Assembly (NCBI GenBank): GCA_024640365.1 | Contig: JAHEFE010000002.1 | Coordinates: 1 to 64,000 of the forward strand | Source of the DNA: Woeseiaceae bacterium | GTDB lineage: Bacteria; Pseudomonadota; Gammaproteobacteria; Steroidobacterales; Woeseiaceae | Direction: 5' to 3' | Length of the DNA stretch: 64,000 nucleotides | Shown here: positions 1 to 8,286 of the stretch, in pieces | How positions within the stretch are numbered: the stretch's first letter is position 1 | How the letters are laid out: each line of letters starts with the position of its first letter | Notes under the pieces: model-generated | Database searches by the model: none | Told to the model about the DNA's origin: nothing | The model's input: only the letters and a program-made list of their open reading frames with translations | Program-made: the position numbers and the translations under genes

Positions 1-1
1 T

Positions 2-1063
2 GAACAATTTCTGGACCAGTTAGCGGATCTTGAACGCACCTGCCTGGCGAATGCGGACGACGAACGTCTTGGACGAGCGGGCCCTGAAACACGCGAATTG
101 CTGAATGAGATTTTTCACCGCTTGAAATTCGAGGCACCGGATTTATTCGCGCTGGGCTCAAGGCGAAAATCCGATTTCTTTCGTGATATCGCCGGTTCCC
201 GCTACAGCCTGGCGGCTGAGGCCCTCTGTCGCACGGCCGGGATCAGGTTCGAGGCACTGTTGAATGTGTACGATCGATCCATACTAGAAGTCGAAAATCG
301 CCTCGGTAATGACGACGATGCGGCCAAGTTTATGAGCGCGCTGGAGCGTTGCTGCAATCGTTCAGCGGCCCTGGTTGCGATCGCAGATCAGATACGGCAG
401 CCGCTGCAAAGCGTTCTGGAAACTGAGCTAGTGGAAAGCTATGTCATCGGTACGGGCTACGGAAGGGCTACGCTACCATTTTCGAAAGAGCATATTCGCT
501 CGGAAATTCTTTGTCACGGCCTGGGCGCTCACATTATGTGTCCGGGTACCGCGACGGTCCTTGATATCGGTGGCCAGGATACCAAGGCTATTCAGGTTGA
601 CGCCGACGGTATTGTGGAAAGCTTCCAGATGAATGATCGCTGCGCCGCCGGTTGTGGTCGTTACCTGGGCTATATCGCCGACGAAATGAATCTCGGTTTG
701 CATGAGTTGGGGCCAATGGCGATGCAGTCCACTCGCAAGGTACGCATCAATTCCACATGCACTGTTTTTGCCGGCGCGGAGTTGCGTGACCGTTTATCGA
801 TGGGCGAAAAGCGTGAGGACATCGTCCAGGGATTGCATCGCGCAATTATTCTGCGGGCCATGTCGATCTTGTCGCGCTCTGGCGGCGTGCGTGATCAATT
901 CACCTTTACTGGCGGTGTCGCCAAAAACGAAGCGGCCGTGCAGGTGCTTAAGGAACTGGTGACCGAAAATTACGGCGCCTTGACGATGAATGTGGATCCG
1001 GATTCGATTTACACAGGAGCGCTGGGTGCTGCGACTTTCGCCCAGCGCGTCGTTGAACACTGA
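2..1063 (+). CDS. BcrA/BadF-type ATPase subunit of benzoyl-CoA reductase family (5' partial)
   Basis: The reading frame is open to the window edge, so the N-terminus is missing; the TTG at 98 is only the first in-frame start-like codon. The visible part has the ASKHA-fold signatures of the BcrAD/BadFG family: TGYGR near 452, the phosphate-2 motif DIGGQDTK near 563-586, the [16 protein letters not shown] cluster region near 641-688, a second conserved Cys in [10 protein letters not shown], and the adenosine motif GGVAKN near 909. The two cysteines would bind an inter-subunit [4Fe-4S] cluster. In the family this ATPase drives electron transfer to the aromatic-ring-reducing or 2-hydroxyacyl-CoA dehydrating partner. 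CAAGCG rather than CAAGTG, and the BcrD-type gene 14 nt downstream, point to class I benzoyl-CoA reductase (alpha-type subunit). A GxDxGS phosphate-1 motif is not visible upstream of TGYGR. A 2-hydroxyacyl-CoA dehydratase activator is the alternative. Confidence 0.75.
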   Translation, partial: EQFLDQLADLERTCLANADDERLGRAGPETRELLNEIFHRLKFEAPDLFALGSRRKSDFFRDIAGSRYSLAAEALCRTAGIRFEALLNVYDRSILEVENRLGNDDDAAKFMSALERCCNRSAALVAIADQIRQPLQSVLETELVESYVIGTGYGRATLPFSKEHIRSEILCHGLGAHIMCPGTATVLDIGGQDTKAIQVDADGIVESFQMNDRCAAGCGRYLGYIADEMNLGLHELGPMAMQSTRKVRINSTCTVFAGAELRDRLSMGEKREDIVQGLHRAIILRAMSILSRSGGVRDQFTFTGGVAKNEAAVQVLKELVTENYGALTMNVDPDSIYTGALGAATFAQRVVEH

Positions 1064-1077
1064 GTCGGGGGATAGTT

Positions 1078-2070
1078 ATGACGCGCGCAGCAGGCATAGA
1101 TCTCGGTACCGGCGTTGTGAAAATAGCGGTGTTCGATGTTATCGATGGCGAAACAACCTGGCTCGGCAAGCATGCCAGTCGCATTCGTCGACGCGATCCG
1201 CTGGTTCTGGCCCGTCAGGGTTACGAAGCGTTGCTCGCAGAGTTGGGTATTGAACCAGATAGTGTTGACTACATTGCCACGACCGGTGACGGTGAAAATA
1301 TTCCGTTTCGCACCGGGCACTTTTATTCCATGACCACCCATGCGCGGGGGGCCAGCTATCTTCGCCCCGGTGTTCGTGCTGTCGTTGATATCGGCGCTCT
1401 GCATGGACGTGCGATCAGCACTGACGAGCGTGGCAAAGTCCTGACTTATCGGATGACCAGTCAATGCGCTTCCGGGTCCGGACAGTTTCTGGAAAATATT
1501 GCGCGCTATCTCGGTGTCGCCCTCGAAGAGGTGGGCGAAATCTCGCAGCAATCGGATGCGCCGGAAACAGTGAGCAGTATTTGCGCAGTGCTGGCCGAGA
1601 CCGATGTCATCAACATGATTTCGCGTGGTATCAGTACGCCCAATATCCTCAAGGGCATTCACCTGGCTATGGCAAGCAGGCTCGTCAAGCTGCTCAAGTC
1701 CATCAAGGTACGCGAGGGCGAGGCGCTATTAACCGGCGGCCTGGCGACCGATCAGGGTTTGCTGGACGCCATGCGTGAGCAGGTTATTGAGCAAAAGCTG
1801 AATGTCACTATTGATGGTCACCCGGATTCAATTTACGCCGGCGCGATAGGCGCCGCGCTGTGGGGAGCTTTTCGCCATGACAAGCTGGCGCAGGCCGATC
1901 ACGCTATTCCGGCGTCAAGTCTGGATGACTATGATGCCTCGGCGCCGTTTACGCAGACCGAAGTATCGCAGGAGGCCAGCGATTGTCCTTTGACCGGAAC
2001 TCGACCTGTCCAGGGCGGCGAATGCCCCGCTGGCGAGATCGATCGGTTACGTCGCGACTCTGTCGAATGA
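1078..2070 (+). CDS. BcrD/BadG-type ATPase subunit of benzoyl-CoA reductase family
   Basis: This 330-aa protein has the complete ATPase signature: GIDLGTGVVK at residues 6-15, TGDGEN near 65, the phosphate-2 region VVDIGALHGR near 102, the cluster cysteines in SQCASGSGQF and SSICAVLAE, and GGLATDQG near 220. The pattern matches the smaller delta-type ATPase subunit of ATP-dependent benzoyl-CoA reductase, which pairs with the alpha-type subunit encoded just upstream. A GGGGGA ribosome site sits 6 nt before the ATG, and the pair is presumably one transcript. It is longer than the usual 280-290 aa because of a polar tail of about 45 residues containing two Cys. The catalytic BcrB/C-type subunits are not in the window and should lie to the left. 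Substrate assignment is inferred from the family. Confidence 0.75.
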   Translation: MTRAAGIDLGTGVVKIAVFDVIDGETTWLGKHASRIRRRDPLVLARQGYEALLAELGIEPDSVDYIATTGDGENIPFRTGHFYSMTTHARGASYLRPGVRAVVDIGALHGRAISTDERGKVLTYRMTSQCASGSGQFLENIARYLGVALEEVGEISQQSDAPETVSSICAVLAETDVINMISRGISTPNILKGIHLAMASRLVKLLKSIKVREGEALLTGGLATDQGLLDAMREQVIEQKLNVTIDGHPDSIYAGAIGAALWGAFRHDKLAQADHAIPASSLDDYDASAPFTQTEVSQEASDCPLTGTRPVQGGECPAGEIDRLRRDSVE

Positions 2071-2125
2071 CGTACCATGGCCGCCAGAGCGGCTTTTGTG
2101 TCTCGCTCGAATTCAAAGGTTAATC

Positions 2126-2677
2126 ATGATCGCAATCGATATATTGATGGAAGAGCACCGCTTGATTGAGGTTGTTCTCGATAATCTCGAGACTGCTGCA
2201 AATCGTCTTGAGGCGGACCAGGAAATTGAGGTTGAATATTTTTTGCTGGCTGCTGATTTTATCGCAGGCTTCGCCGATGGCTGCCACCACAGTAAGGAAG
2301 AAGATATTCTGTTTTCCGAGTTGCAGCGGCATACCGAAGCAGAAGGTGTTGGCCCAGTAGAAATGATGCTGGAGGAACATGAGCAGGGTCGCCGTTATAC
2401 CCAGGACTTTCGCAGTGCTGCGGAAAATCTCATTGATGGCGATCTCGATGCCAAAAACGATTTGATCGATAACGTGCTCGCTTATATTGATTTGCTGCGC
2501 GAGCACATCAATAAAGAAGACACTGTGCTTTATCCCATGGCAGACCTTGTCCTGGACGATGTCGCGAGGATGCGCGTGGATATGCAAATCCAGGAGGTGA
2601 GCGACGCAGACAAAGATTCAGGTTTGCACGAGCGTTATCAGCAAGTAGCGGAGAGCCTGCGCCTTGCAAGTGAATGA
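2126..2677 (+). CDS. Hemerythrin-like domain protein
   Basis: This 183-aa, mostly helical cytoplasmic protein has the His/Glu pattern of hemerythrin HHE domains: EEHRLIE at the start, DGCHHSKEEDILF near residue 52, EEHEQGRRY near 80 and REHINKEDTVLYP near 125. The domain binds a di-iron centre and in known members senses or carries O2, NO or other oxidants. The ATG at 2126 is preferred over an in-frame TTG at 2096 because an AGG lies 5-6 nt before it and the domain begins directly there. It follows the oxygen-sensitive-type reductase subunits by 55 nt, so oxygen or NO handling for that system is possible but inferred. A paralogue with the same layout lies at 45896-46468. Confidence 0.8.
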   Translation: MIAIDILMEEHRLIEVVLDNLETAANRLEADQEIEVEYFLLAADFIAGFADGCHHSKEEDILFSELQRHTEAEGVGPVEMMLEEHEQGRRYTQDFRSAAENLIDGDLDAKNDLIDNVLAYIDLLREHINKEDTVLYPMADLVLDDVARMRVDMQIQEVSDADKDSGLHERYQQVAESLRLASE

Positions 2678-2752
2678 TGTAAGTGCTCAATTATTAGGCA
2701 GGTTTTGTGCTAGCCGAACTGCAGCTTCGGGTAGAGGCGCACTGCCAGCGGA

Positions 2753-2774
2753 TTTACGGCCGACCGGCGGTAAA
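2753..2774. repeat. Short interrupted inverted repeat
   Basis: TTTAC-G-GCCG-AC-CGGC-G-GTAAA forms a nine-pair dyad with one G/G mismatch. It lies in the 220-nt gap between the hemerythrin gene and pssA and is followed by AT-rich TAATTAATG. It could be a weak terminator or an operator; nothing else was recognised in this gap. Confidence 0.3.
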
Positions 2775-2897
2775 TAATTAATGAATCGAGTTGCCGATCG
2801 TAGCGGCTATTCTCTGTTCTGGGCGTTCGGACTAGCTATGCTCGGCTCAGCCATGCAAAATTAGCCGTTATCGTCTTAAATCGCGGGATCTCAATCA

Positions 2898-3644
2898 GTG
2901 TCAAGAATTCGTTATGTAGTACCCAACGGTTTTACTGCCACCAGTCTGATGTTGGGCATAGGCTCAATCGTTGCTTCGCAACAGGGTGAGCTCGAATTTG
3001 CCGGTTGGTTGATTGTGTGGTGCGGTTTACTCGATGTCTGTGATGGTTTGGCAGCCCGATTGCTCAAAGCGACTTCATCTTTCGGTGCAGAGTTTGATTC
3101 ACTCGCCGACCTTGTGTCTTTCGGTGTGGCGCCAGCGATCCTGGTGTTAAACGCAGGTCTGCAGATGGCTCATATTGAAGTGGGGTCCGGTTATTTTGTG
3201 GCCCTCTTGTTGAGTGCGTGTGTATTTGCATTGACGGCCGCCATGCGCCTGGCGCGTTTCAACCTGGGTACCGCGGCACCACGTGGCGAATGGTTTTATG
3301 GTTTGCCAACCACGGCCGCCGGTGGCGGTCTGACGGCCACGTTCATGATTCTTCTGACCCGCTACGAAGATCTTGCTGCAGCGATTAATCTGCAGGTGTT
3401 TTTGCCAACGATGCTGTATGTCTTGGGTGCGGCAATGATTTCGATGTTGCGCTTTCCAAAACTGATGCGTCGCGATAGCCTGGCTTTCAACGTCTTTATG
3501 GGCATCAGCGTGGTTCTTTCCTATATCTGCGGCATCTTCAGGATATGGCCTGAGTACCTGTTTGGCCTTGCAGTGTTCATGACGCTGGGCGGCCTGATCG
3601 CAGGCTTGATCGCCAGCGTTGCAGCGAAGTCGCAAGCCGAGTAA
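2898..3644 (+). CDS. pssA: CDP-diacylglycerol--serine O-phosphatidyltransferase
   Basis: This 248-aa integral membrane enzyme joins CDP-diacylglycerol and serine to make phosphatidylserine, the precursor of phosphatidylethanolamine. The CDP-alcohol phosphotransferase signature DG-x2-AR-x8-G-x3-D-x3-D is intact (DGLAARLLK..FGAEFDSLAD, residues about 49-73). Several hydrophobic helices follow. The start is a GTG, and the first residues (SRIRYVVPNGFTATSL) match the usual N-terminus of the PssA type II family. The gene runs toward a class III aminotransferase 46 nt downstream. Confidence 0.9.
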   Translation: MSRIRYVVPNGFTATSLMLGIGSIVASQQGELEFAGWLIVWCGLLDVCDGLAARLLKATSSFGAEFDSLADLVSFGVAPAILVLNAGLQMAHIEVGSGYFVALLLSACVFALTAAMRLARFNLGTAAPRGEWFYGLPTTAAGGGLTATFMILLTRYEDLAAAINLQVFLPTMLYVLGAAMISMLRFPKLMRRDSLAFNVFMGISVVLSYICGIFRIWPEYLFGLAVFMTLGGLIAGLIASVAAKSQAE

Positions 3645-3690
3645 TTTTCTTTCCTGTTGTGGTCACATGCTGTGACTTGGTGAACCGTCC

Positions 3691-4980
3691 ATGACTGCGC
3701 AATTGAGCGACAATGAACTGCAAATGATCAGGCGACGCGAACGTTTGCTTGGGCCCGCATACCGACTTTTTTACGACGAACCTTTGCACATTGTGCGAGG
3801 TGAGGGTGTCTGGTTGTACGATGCGAACGGTCGTCGTTATCTCGATATGTATAACAATGTGCCGCATGTTGGTCATTGTCATCCACGAGTGGTTGAGGCA
3901 TTGCATCGGCAGCAACAAACACTGAATACGCACACCCGTTATTTACATGAGAATGTATTGAATTACGCTGAGCGCTTAACGGGAAAGTTGCCGGACGGTC
4001 TGGATATTGCAATGTTTTCCTGCACTGGCAGCGAGGCCAACGAACTTGCTCTGCGTCTGGCACGAACGTACACGGGTAACATGGGTACCATCGTTACCAG
4101 TTTTGCTTATCACGGCAATACTTACGCGATAGCACAAATATCGACAGAGGATACTTGTCCGGAAGGTCGCGGCAACGGTGTCGTAACGATTACTGCGCCA
4201 GATATGTATCGTGGCTATAACAAAGCGGATGCTGCCGATCATTACGCGGCACAGGTGGCTGCGGCAACCAAGACTTTGCAGGATCGTGGCGTTGGTGTTG
4301 CTGCCCTGATTGTCGACACGATTTTTTCCAGCGAAGGAGTCGTTACTTTACCGGCCGATTACCTGCGGAAAGCCGTGGATATCGTGCACGACGCGGGCGG
4401 GTTGTTTATCGCCGATGAAGTGCAGCCTGGATTCGGGCGTACCGGCACACATTTTTGGGGCTTCGAACGCCACGAGGTGATGCCTGACATCGTGACTATG
4501 GGTAAACCCATGGGTAATGGTCATCCATTGTCTGCAACTATTACGCGTCGCGAAATTGTCGAGGCTTTTGCTGATCAGGCGCATTATTTCAACACTTTTG
4601 GCGGAAATCCGGTGTCCTGTGCCGCGGGCCTGGCCGTGTTGGATGTCCTCGAAGAGGAGCGCCTACAAGAAAATGCGCTCAAGGTCGGCGCTTATATTCG
4701 GGATGGCATCAAAAAGCTCGCAACCCGCTTCGAATTAATTGGCGATGTTCGTGGCAGCGGTTTTTTTATTGCGGTGGAGCTGGTGACGGATAGGCAGAAA
4801 AAGACACCGGCAACGAAACAGGCTGACTGGATCGTCAACGATTTACGCAAGCGCGGCGTGTTGACCAGTTCGACCGGCCCAGATGAAAATTCGCTGAAGT
4901 TGCGACCCCCTATGGTGTTGTCGCAAAACGATGCTGATTTCATGTTGCAGCAGTTGGCTGATTCGTTAGCCGCCGTTTAA
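3691..4980 (+). CDS. PLP-dependent class III aminotransferase family enzyme
   Basis: This 429-aa fold type I PLP enzyme carries the [14 protein letters not shown] cofactor phosphate site near residue 112, the ring-binding [10 protein letters not shown] near 240 and the Schiff-base lysine in GKPMGNGHP near 271. Whole families share this scaffold: omega-amino acid transaminases, alanine-glyoxylate aminotransferase 2 and ethanolamine-phosphate phospho-lyase. GKPMGNGHP resembles the phospho-lyase/AGXT2-like branch more than classic GABA transaminases. Lying behind pssA fits an ethanolamine-phosphate role, while glyoxylate amination would fit the purine operon far downstream. The substrate is unproven. 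The transcript ends at a strong terminator 12 nt after the stop. Confidence 0.75.
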   Translation: MTAQLSDNELQMIRRRERLLGPAYRLFYDEPLHIVRGEGVWLYDANGRRYLDMYNNVPHVGHCHPRVVEALHRQQQTLNTHTRYLHENVLNYAERLTGKLPDGLDIAMFSCTGSEANELALRLARTYTGNMGTIVTSFAYHGNTYAIAQISTEDTCPEGRGNGVVTITAPDMYRGYNKADAADHYAAQVAAATKTLQDRGVGVAALIVDTIFSSEGVVTLPADYLRKAVDIVHDAGGLFIADEVQPGFGRTGTHFWGFERHEVMPDIVTMGKPMGNGHPLSATITRREIVEAFADQAHYFNTFGGNPVSCAAGLAVLDVLEEERLQENALKVGAYIRDGIKKLATRFELIGDVRGSGFFIAVELVTDRQKKTPATKQADWIVNDLRKRGVLTSSTGPDENSLKLRPPMVLSQNDADFMLQQLADSLAAV

Positions 4981-4992
4981 TTGCCGAAAAAC

Positions 4993-5032
4993 AAAAAAGG
5001 CCGCAACGTTTTCGGACGCAGCGGCCTTTTTT
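4993..5032. terminator. Bidirectional Rho-independent terminator
   Basis: AAAAAAGGCCGC (4993-5004) pairs perfectly with GCGGCCTTTTTT (5021-5032) around a 16-nt loop. The A-run and T-run on either side make it usable from both strands. It separates the convergent aminotransferase and gabD genes. Confidence 0.9.
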
Positions 5033-5049
5033 ATGCGTAGCGAGATCGA

Positions 5050-6507
5050 CTAGCTATCGATCCCACCGATACACAGGTATTTGATCTCAATGAAATCATC
5101 GATACCGTATTTCGATCCTTCACGTCCGAGGCCTGATTCCTTCACGCCACCAAACGGAGCGACTTCAGTCGAGATGATGCCCGTATTAATGCCGACGATG
5201 CCGGATTCAATAGCCTCTGCGATGCGCCAGATGCGACCGATGTCACGCGAGTAGAAATAGGAGGCCAGTCCGAACTCCGTGTCATTCGCCATCGCGATAG
5301 CGTCCTCATCGGTTTCAAACTTGATCACCGGGGCAAGGGGGCCAAAAGTCTCTTCGCTGGCAACCAGCATGTCCTGAGTGGCATCTGCAATAAGTGTGGG
5401 TTCAAAGAAGGAGCCGCCTTTGGAATGCCGTTTACCACCGGTAACCAGTCGACCACCCTTGGCGATTGCATCGGCGATATGTTCTTCGACTTTGAGAACG
5501 GCGTTCTCGTCAATCAATGGACCCTGGGAAACGCCTTCGTCACGACCATCACCTACCTTCAGGGCATTAACGGCCTTGGCCAGACGAGCCACGAAGTCTT
5601 CGTAAATTCCAGACTGCGCATAAATGCGGTTGGCGCAGACGCAGGTTTGTCCGGCATTGCGGTACTTGGACATCATGGCACCATCGACCGCTTCATCCAG
5701 GTCGGCATCATTGAAAACGATGAATGGTGCATTACCGCCAAGTTCCATAGACACTTTCTTGACGGTCGCGGCGGACTGAACGAGCAACAGTTTGCCAATC
5801 TCGGTGGAGCCTGTGAACGTGATCTTGCGAACGATCGGATTGCTGGTCATTTCTCCACCAATTGCGGTGGCAGAACCGGTCACAATGTTCAGCACACCGG
5901 CTGGCAATCCAGCGCGCTCAGCCAGTTCGGCGAGTGCAAATGCCGAGTAGGGTGTCTGCGTGGCGGGCTTGGCAACCATCGTGCAACCGGCGGCCAGTGC
6001 GGGGCCCGCTTTGCGAGTAATCATGGCGGCAGGAAAATTCCACGGCGTGATAGAGGCAACCACACCGATCGGTTGTTTGATAACCACGATGCGCTTGTCG
6101 CTCTGATGTGCCGGTATTACGTCACCGTACAAGCGCTTGGCTTCTTCGGCGAACCATTCGATGAAAGAGGCAGCGTAAGCAATTTCGCCACGGCTCTCGG
6201 CCAGCGGTTTGCCCTGTTCCATGGTCATGATCATTGCCAGGTCTTCCTGGTGCTCCATCATGAGTTCGAACCAGCGGCGCAGGATCACGGCGCGTTCTTT
6301 TGCGGTCTTTGCTGCCCATGGCTTTTGCGCCTTGTTGGCCGCTTCGATAGCGCGGCGGGTTTCTGCGCTCCGCATGCGTGGAATGGTGCCGAGCTTTTCG
6401 CCAGTTGCGGGATTTGTCACGTCGATGGTTGACGCGTCATCCGCATTCAGCCACTGGCCGTCGATGTAGCATTGTTGACGGAACAGGTTTTTATCTTTGA
6501 GAGACAT
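5050..6507 (-). CDS. gabD: NAD(P)-dependent succinate-semialdehyde dehydrogenase
   Basis: This 485-aa aldehyde dehydrogenase oxidises succinic semialdehyde to succinate, the last step of GABA and polyamine nitrogen catabolism. GabD-type sequence is seen throughout: [12 protein letters not shown] near residue 150, the general base in MELGGNAPF near 255, the nucleophile in [11 protein letters not shown] near 289, and [10 protein letters not shown]. The ATG at 6507 is chosen because GGAG lies 6 nt upstream; the longer frame to 6573 would run through the palindromic control elements at 6532-6600. Homologues also act on glutarate semialdehyde. The next gene upstream on this strand, an amidohydrolase, ends 165 nt away, so gabD has room for its own promoter. 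Confidence 0.88.
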   Translation of the reverse strand: MSLKDKNLFRQQCYIDGQWLNADDASTIDVTNPATGEKLGTIPRMRSAETRRAIEAANKAQKPWAAKTAKERAVILRRWFELMMEHQEDLAMIMTMEQGKPLAESRGEIAYAASFIEWFAEEAKRLYGDVIPAHQSDKRIVVIKQPIGVVASITPWNFPAAMITRKAGPALAAGCTMVAKPATQTPYSAFALAELAERAGLPAGVLNIVTGSATAIGGEMTSNPIVRKITFTGSTEIGKLLLVQSAATVKKVSMELGGNAPFIVFNDADLDEAVDGAMMSKYRNAGQTCVCANRIYAQSGIYEDFVARLAKAVNALKVGDGRDEGVSQGPLIDENAVLKVEEHIADAIAKGGRLVTGGKRHSKGGSFFEPTLIADATQDMLVASEETFGPLAPVIKFETDEDAIAMANDTEFGLASYFYSRDIGRIWRIAEAIESGIVGINTGIISTEVAPFGGVKESGLGREGSKYGIDDFIEIKYLCIGGIDS

Positions 6508-6531
6508 TATGGACTCCGGGTCTTCTTTGGG

Positions 6532-6554
6532 TCGGGTCATGGGGCATGACCCGA
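6532..6554. promoter_or_regulatory. Perfect 10-bp inverted repeat in the gabD leader
   Basis: TCGGGTCATG and CATGACCCGA are perfect reverse complements separated by GGG, 25-47 nt upstream of the gabD ATG. It may be an operator or an mRNA hairpin that influences gabD translation. Confidence 0.6.
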
Positions 6555-6561
6555 GGTATAA

Positions 6562-6600
6562 AATATTGGCCATAGCCGAAAAATATCGGCCTTGGCCGAA
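6562..6600. promoter_or_regulatory. Two tandem 19-bp dyads, 20 bp apart, upstream of gabD
   Basis: AATATTGGCCATAGCCGAA (6562-6580) and AATATCGGCCTTGGCCGAA (6582-6600) match at 16 of 19 positions and begin exactly 20 bp apart, two helical turns. The second contains the perfect dyad TCGGCC-TT-GGCCGA; the first is a degenerate version. Repeated dyads on one face of the helix are the usual arrangement of cooperative operator sites. They lie where a gabD promoter would be expected. No regulator gene is adjacent. Confidence 0.6.
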
Positions 6601-6672
6601 TCAGAAATGATCGCACTGTCGACAACGAATAGAAAGGGCAGTTAGCTTTTCAATATTAGCGTATTGGACAAA

Positions 6673-8043
6673 TTATGGACTTTTTACGCGCTCGGGCGGG
6701 GCTTTGAATACGAGGCCGCCTTTGACCACGGCATCAATGTTCAGCAGGATCGAAATATCTTTCAGTGGATCGCCACTGACGGCTACCAGATCACCGAATC
6801 TTCCTGCCTGCAGGGCGCCGACCTGATCGCCCCAGCCCAGGTAGCGAGCGGGTCCTGAGGTTGCGGCCTGGATGGCCTGCATGGGCGTCATGCCCCACTG
6901 CACCATGTACTGGAACTGGGTGGCATTGAGGCCGTGGGTATAAACGCCCGCATCTGTGCCAAACAATACGGGGGCACCTATTTCGACACCCTTGCGGAAG
7001 TTTTCACGTTGGGCGAGCGTGGTTTCCTCGGTCTTGCGCATGAATTCTTCCGGCCAACCCGATTTGCGGCCTTCTTCGAGCATCCAGTCGCCGTCAAAAA
7101 TATCCATTACCAGAGGGACGTCATGTTCCTTGGCCAGCGCTAGCCCCTCATCGTCGATCAACGACGCATGTTCTATCGTATCGACACCAGCCAGGATGGC
7201 GTCCTTGATGACCGCCGCGCCGTGAGCATGTGCGGCAACCTTGACGCCTGCCGCGTGCGCTGTAGCGACGACCGCTTTCATTTCATCAAAAGTCATTTCG
7301 TGCGCACCTGGTACGCCGTTGTAGGCCAGTACCGCACCCGATGCGATGATTTTGATAAAGTCCGCGCCCGCATCTATAGCGGCCTGCGCTTTCGCACTGA
7401 ATTCTTCGGGCCCTCGGGCAACACCCATTCTGAGGTGTGGCGGAATTTGGTCTTCAGTGATTCCCGGGGTCAATAAGTCGCCACCGCCGCCTGGAATAGT
7501 CAGGTAATAGCCCGCTACTTGCATGCGTGGGCCAATGATTTCACCTCGGTTGATCCGATCGCGTAATTCGTTTTCGGTCAGCCCGTAATAGGTGCCGACA
7601 TTGCGGACGGTCGTAAAGCCAGCGAGCAAGGTGGTATTTGCGATTTCGCTGCCTGTATTGAGAGTACCCTCATAGGTGTGAGTGAAGTACACCGAGAGGT
7701 CTTCCATAGTTTCCGGTTTTTCCAGGATATGGGTATGCATGTCGATCAAGCCGGGCAAACATGTCTTGTCGGACAGGTCCAGCACAGGCACATCGGCTGC
7801 CGCGTCAATCGTCGCATCGACCGCTTCAATGCGGCCATTGCGGATGAGTATGGACTGCGCACCGCGGGCCGCGTTTTCGATGCCATCGATCAGTTCACCA
7901 CAGTGCACCAACAAAGTGCCGCTGTCCGTAACATAGGGAGTCTTGCTCACCAGTTCAGGCAACGTTGCTACTGGTTTCGCACAAGCAGTGAGTAGCAGAG
8001 TGCCTGCAACGGCGGCAGTGAGAGAGTGGTTGCGGAAATTCAT
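6673..8043 (-). CDS. Amidohydrolase lipoprotein (prolidase/imidazolonepropionase-like)
   Basis: This 456-aa protein starts at MNFRNHSL (ATG at 8043), giving a short lipoprotein signal with lipobox LLTAC at about residue 20; the in-frame upstream extension lacks any such logic. The mature part is a metal-dependent TIM-barrel hydrolase: DMHTH metal site near 100, the lysine in DFIKIIASG, AHAHG and IEHAS histidines, and the FGTDAG aspartate. Similar enzymes cleave Xaa-Pro/Xaa-Arg type dipeptides or cyclic amides. The lipid anchor places it on the periplasmic side of a membrane. It is divergent from the symporter at 8287. The exact substrate cannot be read from sequence. Confidence 0.75.
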   Translation of the reverse strand: MNFRNHSLTAAVAGTLLLTACAKPVATLPELVSKTPYVTDSGTLLVHCGELIDGIENAARGAQSILIRNGRIEAVDATIDAAADVPVLDLSDKTCLPGLIDMHTHILEKPETMEDLSVYFTHTYEGTLNTGSEIANTTLLAGFTTVRNVGTYYGLTENELRDRINRGEIIGPRMQVAGYYLTIPGGGGDLLTPGITEDQIPPHLRMGVARGPEEFSAKAQAAIDAGADFIKIIASGAVLAYNGVPGAHEMTFDEMKAVVATAHAAGVKVAAHAHGAAVIKDAILAGVDTIEHASLIDDEGLALAKEHDVPLVMDIFDGDWMLEEGRKSGWPEEFMRKTEETTLAQRENFRKGVEIGAPVLFGTDAGVYTHGLNATQFQYMVQWGMTPMQAIQAATSGPARYLGWGDQVGALQAGRFGDLVAVSGDPLKDISILLNIDAVVKGGLVFKAPPERVKSP

Positions 8044-8286
8044 GAGGTGAGCCTGACCGTGAGCTAAATGGTGGGCATTGAGTGTATCAACGGCGCAGAC
8101 TTGCAGCACCTAAACTACTTTGTCAATCCACATTGTGAAAAGACAGTGGGGGATTCAGCAGTGGTGGTGTTTCTATGCTGGCATCAATCAGGTCTAATAA
8201 ACAGCTGGAGCGATTGAAAGGCGCAGCAAGATGCCATAGGCCGGCTCCGAACGTAGTCGCACTGTCGTTTGTATGGGGAACAATGA

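Noticed and set aside
1009-1662. A 217-codon minus-strand frame across the bcrA/bcrD-like junction
   Set aside because: It crosses two genes with clear ATPase motifs on the other strand and has no ribosome site.
5425-6432. A 335-codon open frame on the plus strand inside gabD
   Set aside because: It lies wholly antisense to a gene with complete ALDH motifs; its translation is rich in His, Cys and Arg with no family resemblance or ribosome site.
6508-6573. Longer N-terminus for GabD starting at 6573
   Set aside because: The extra 22 residues would be encoded by the palindromic elements, and a good GGAG site precedes the internal ATG at 6507.
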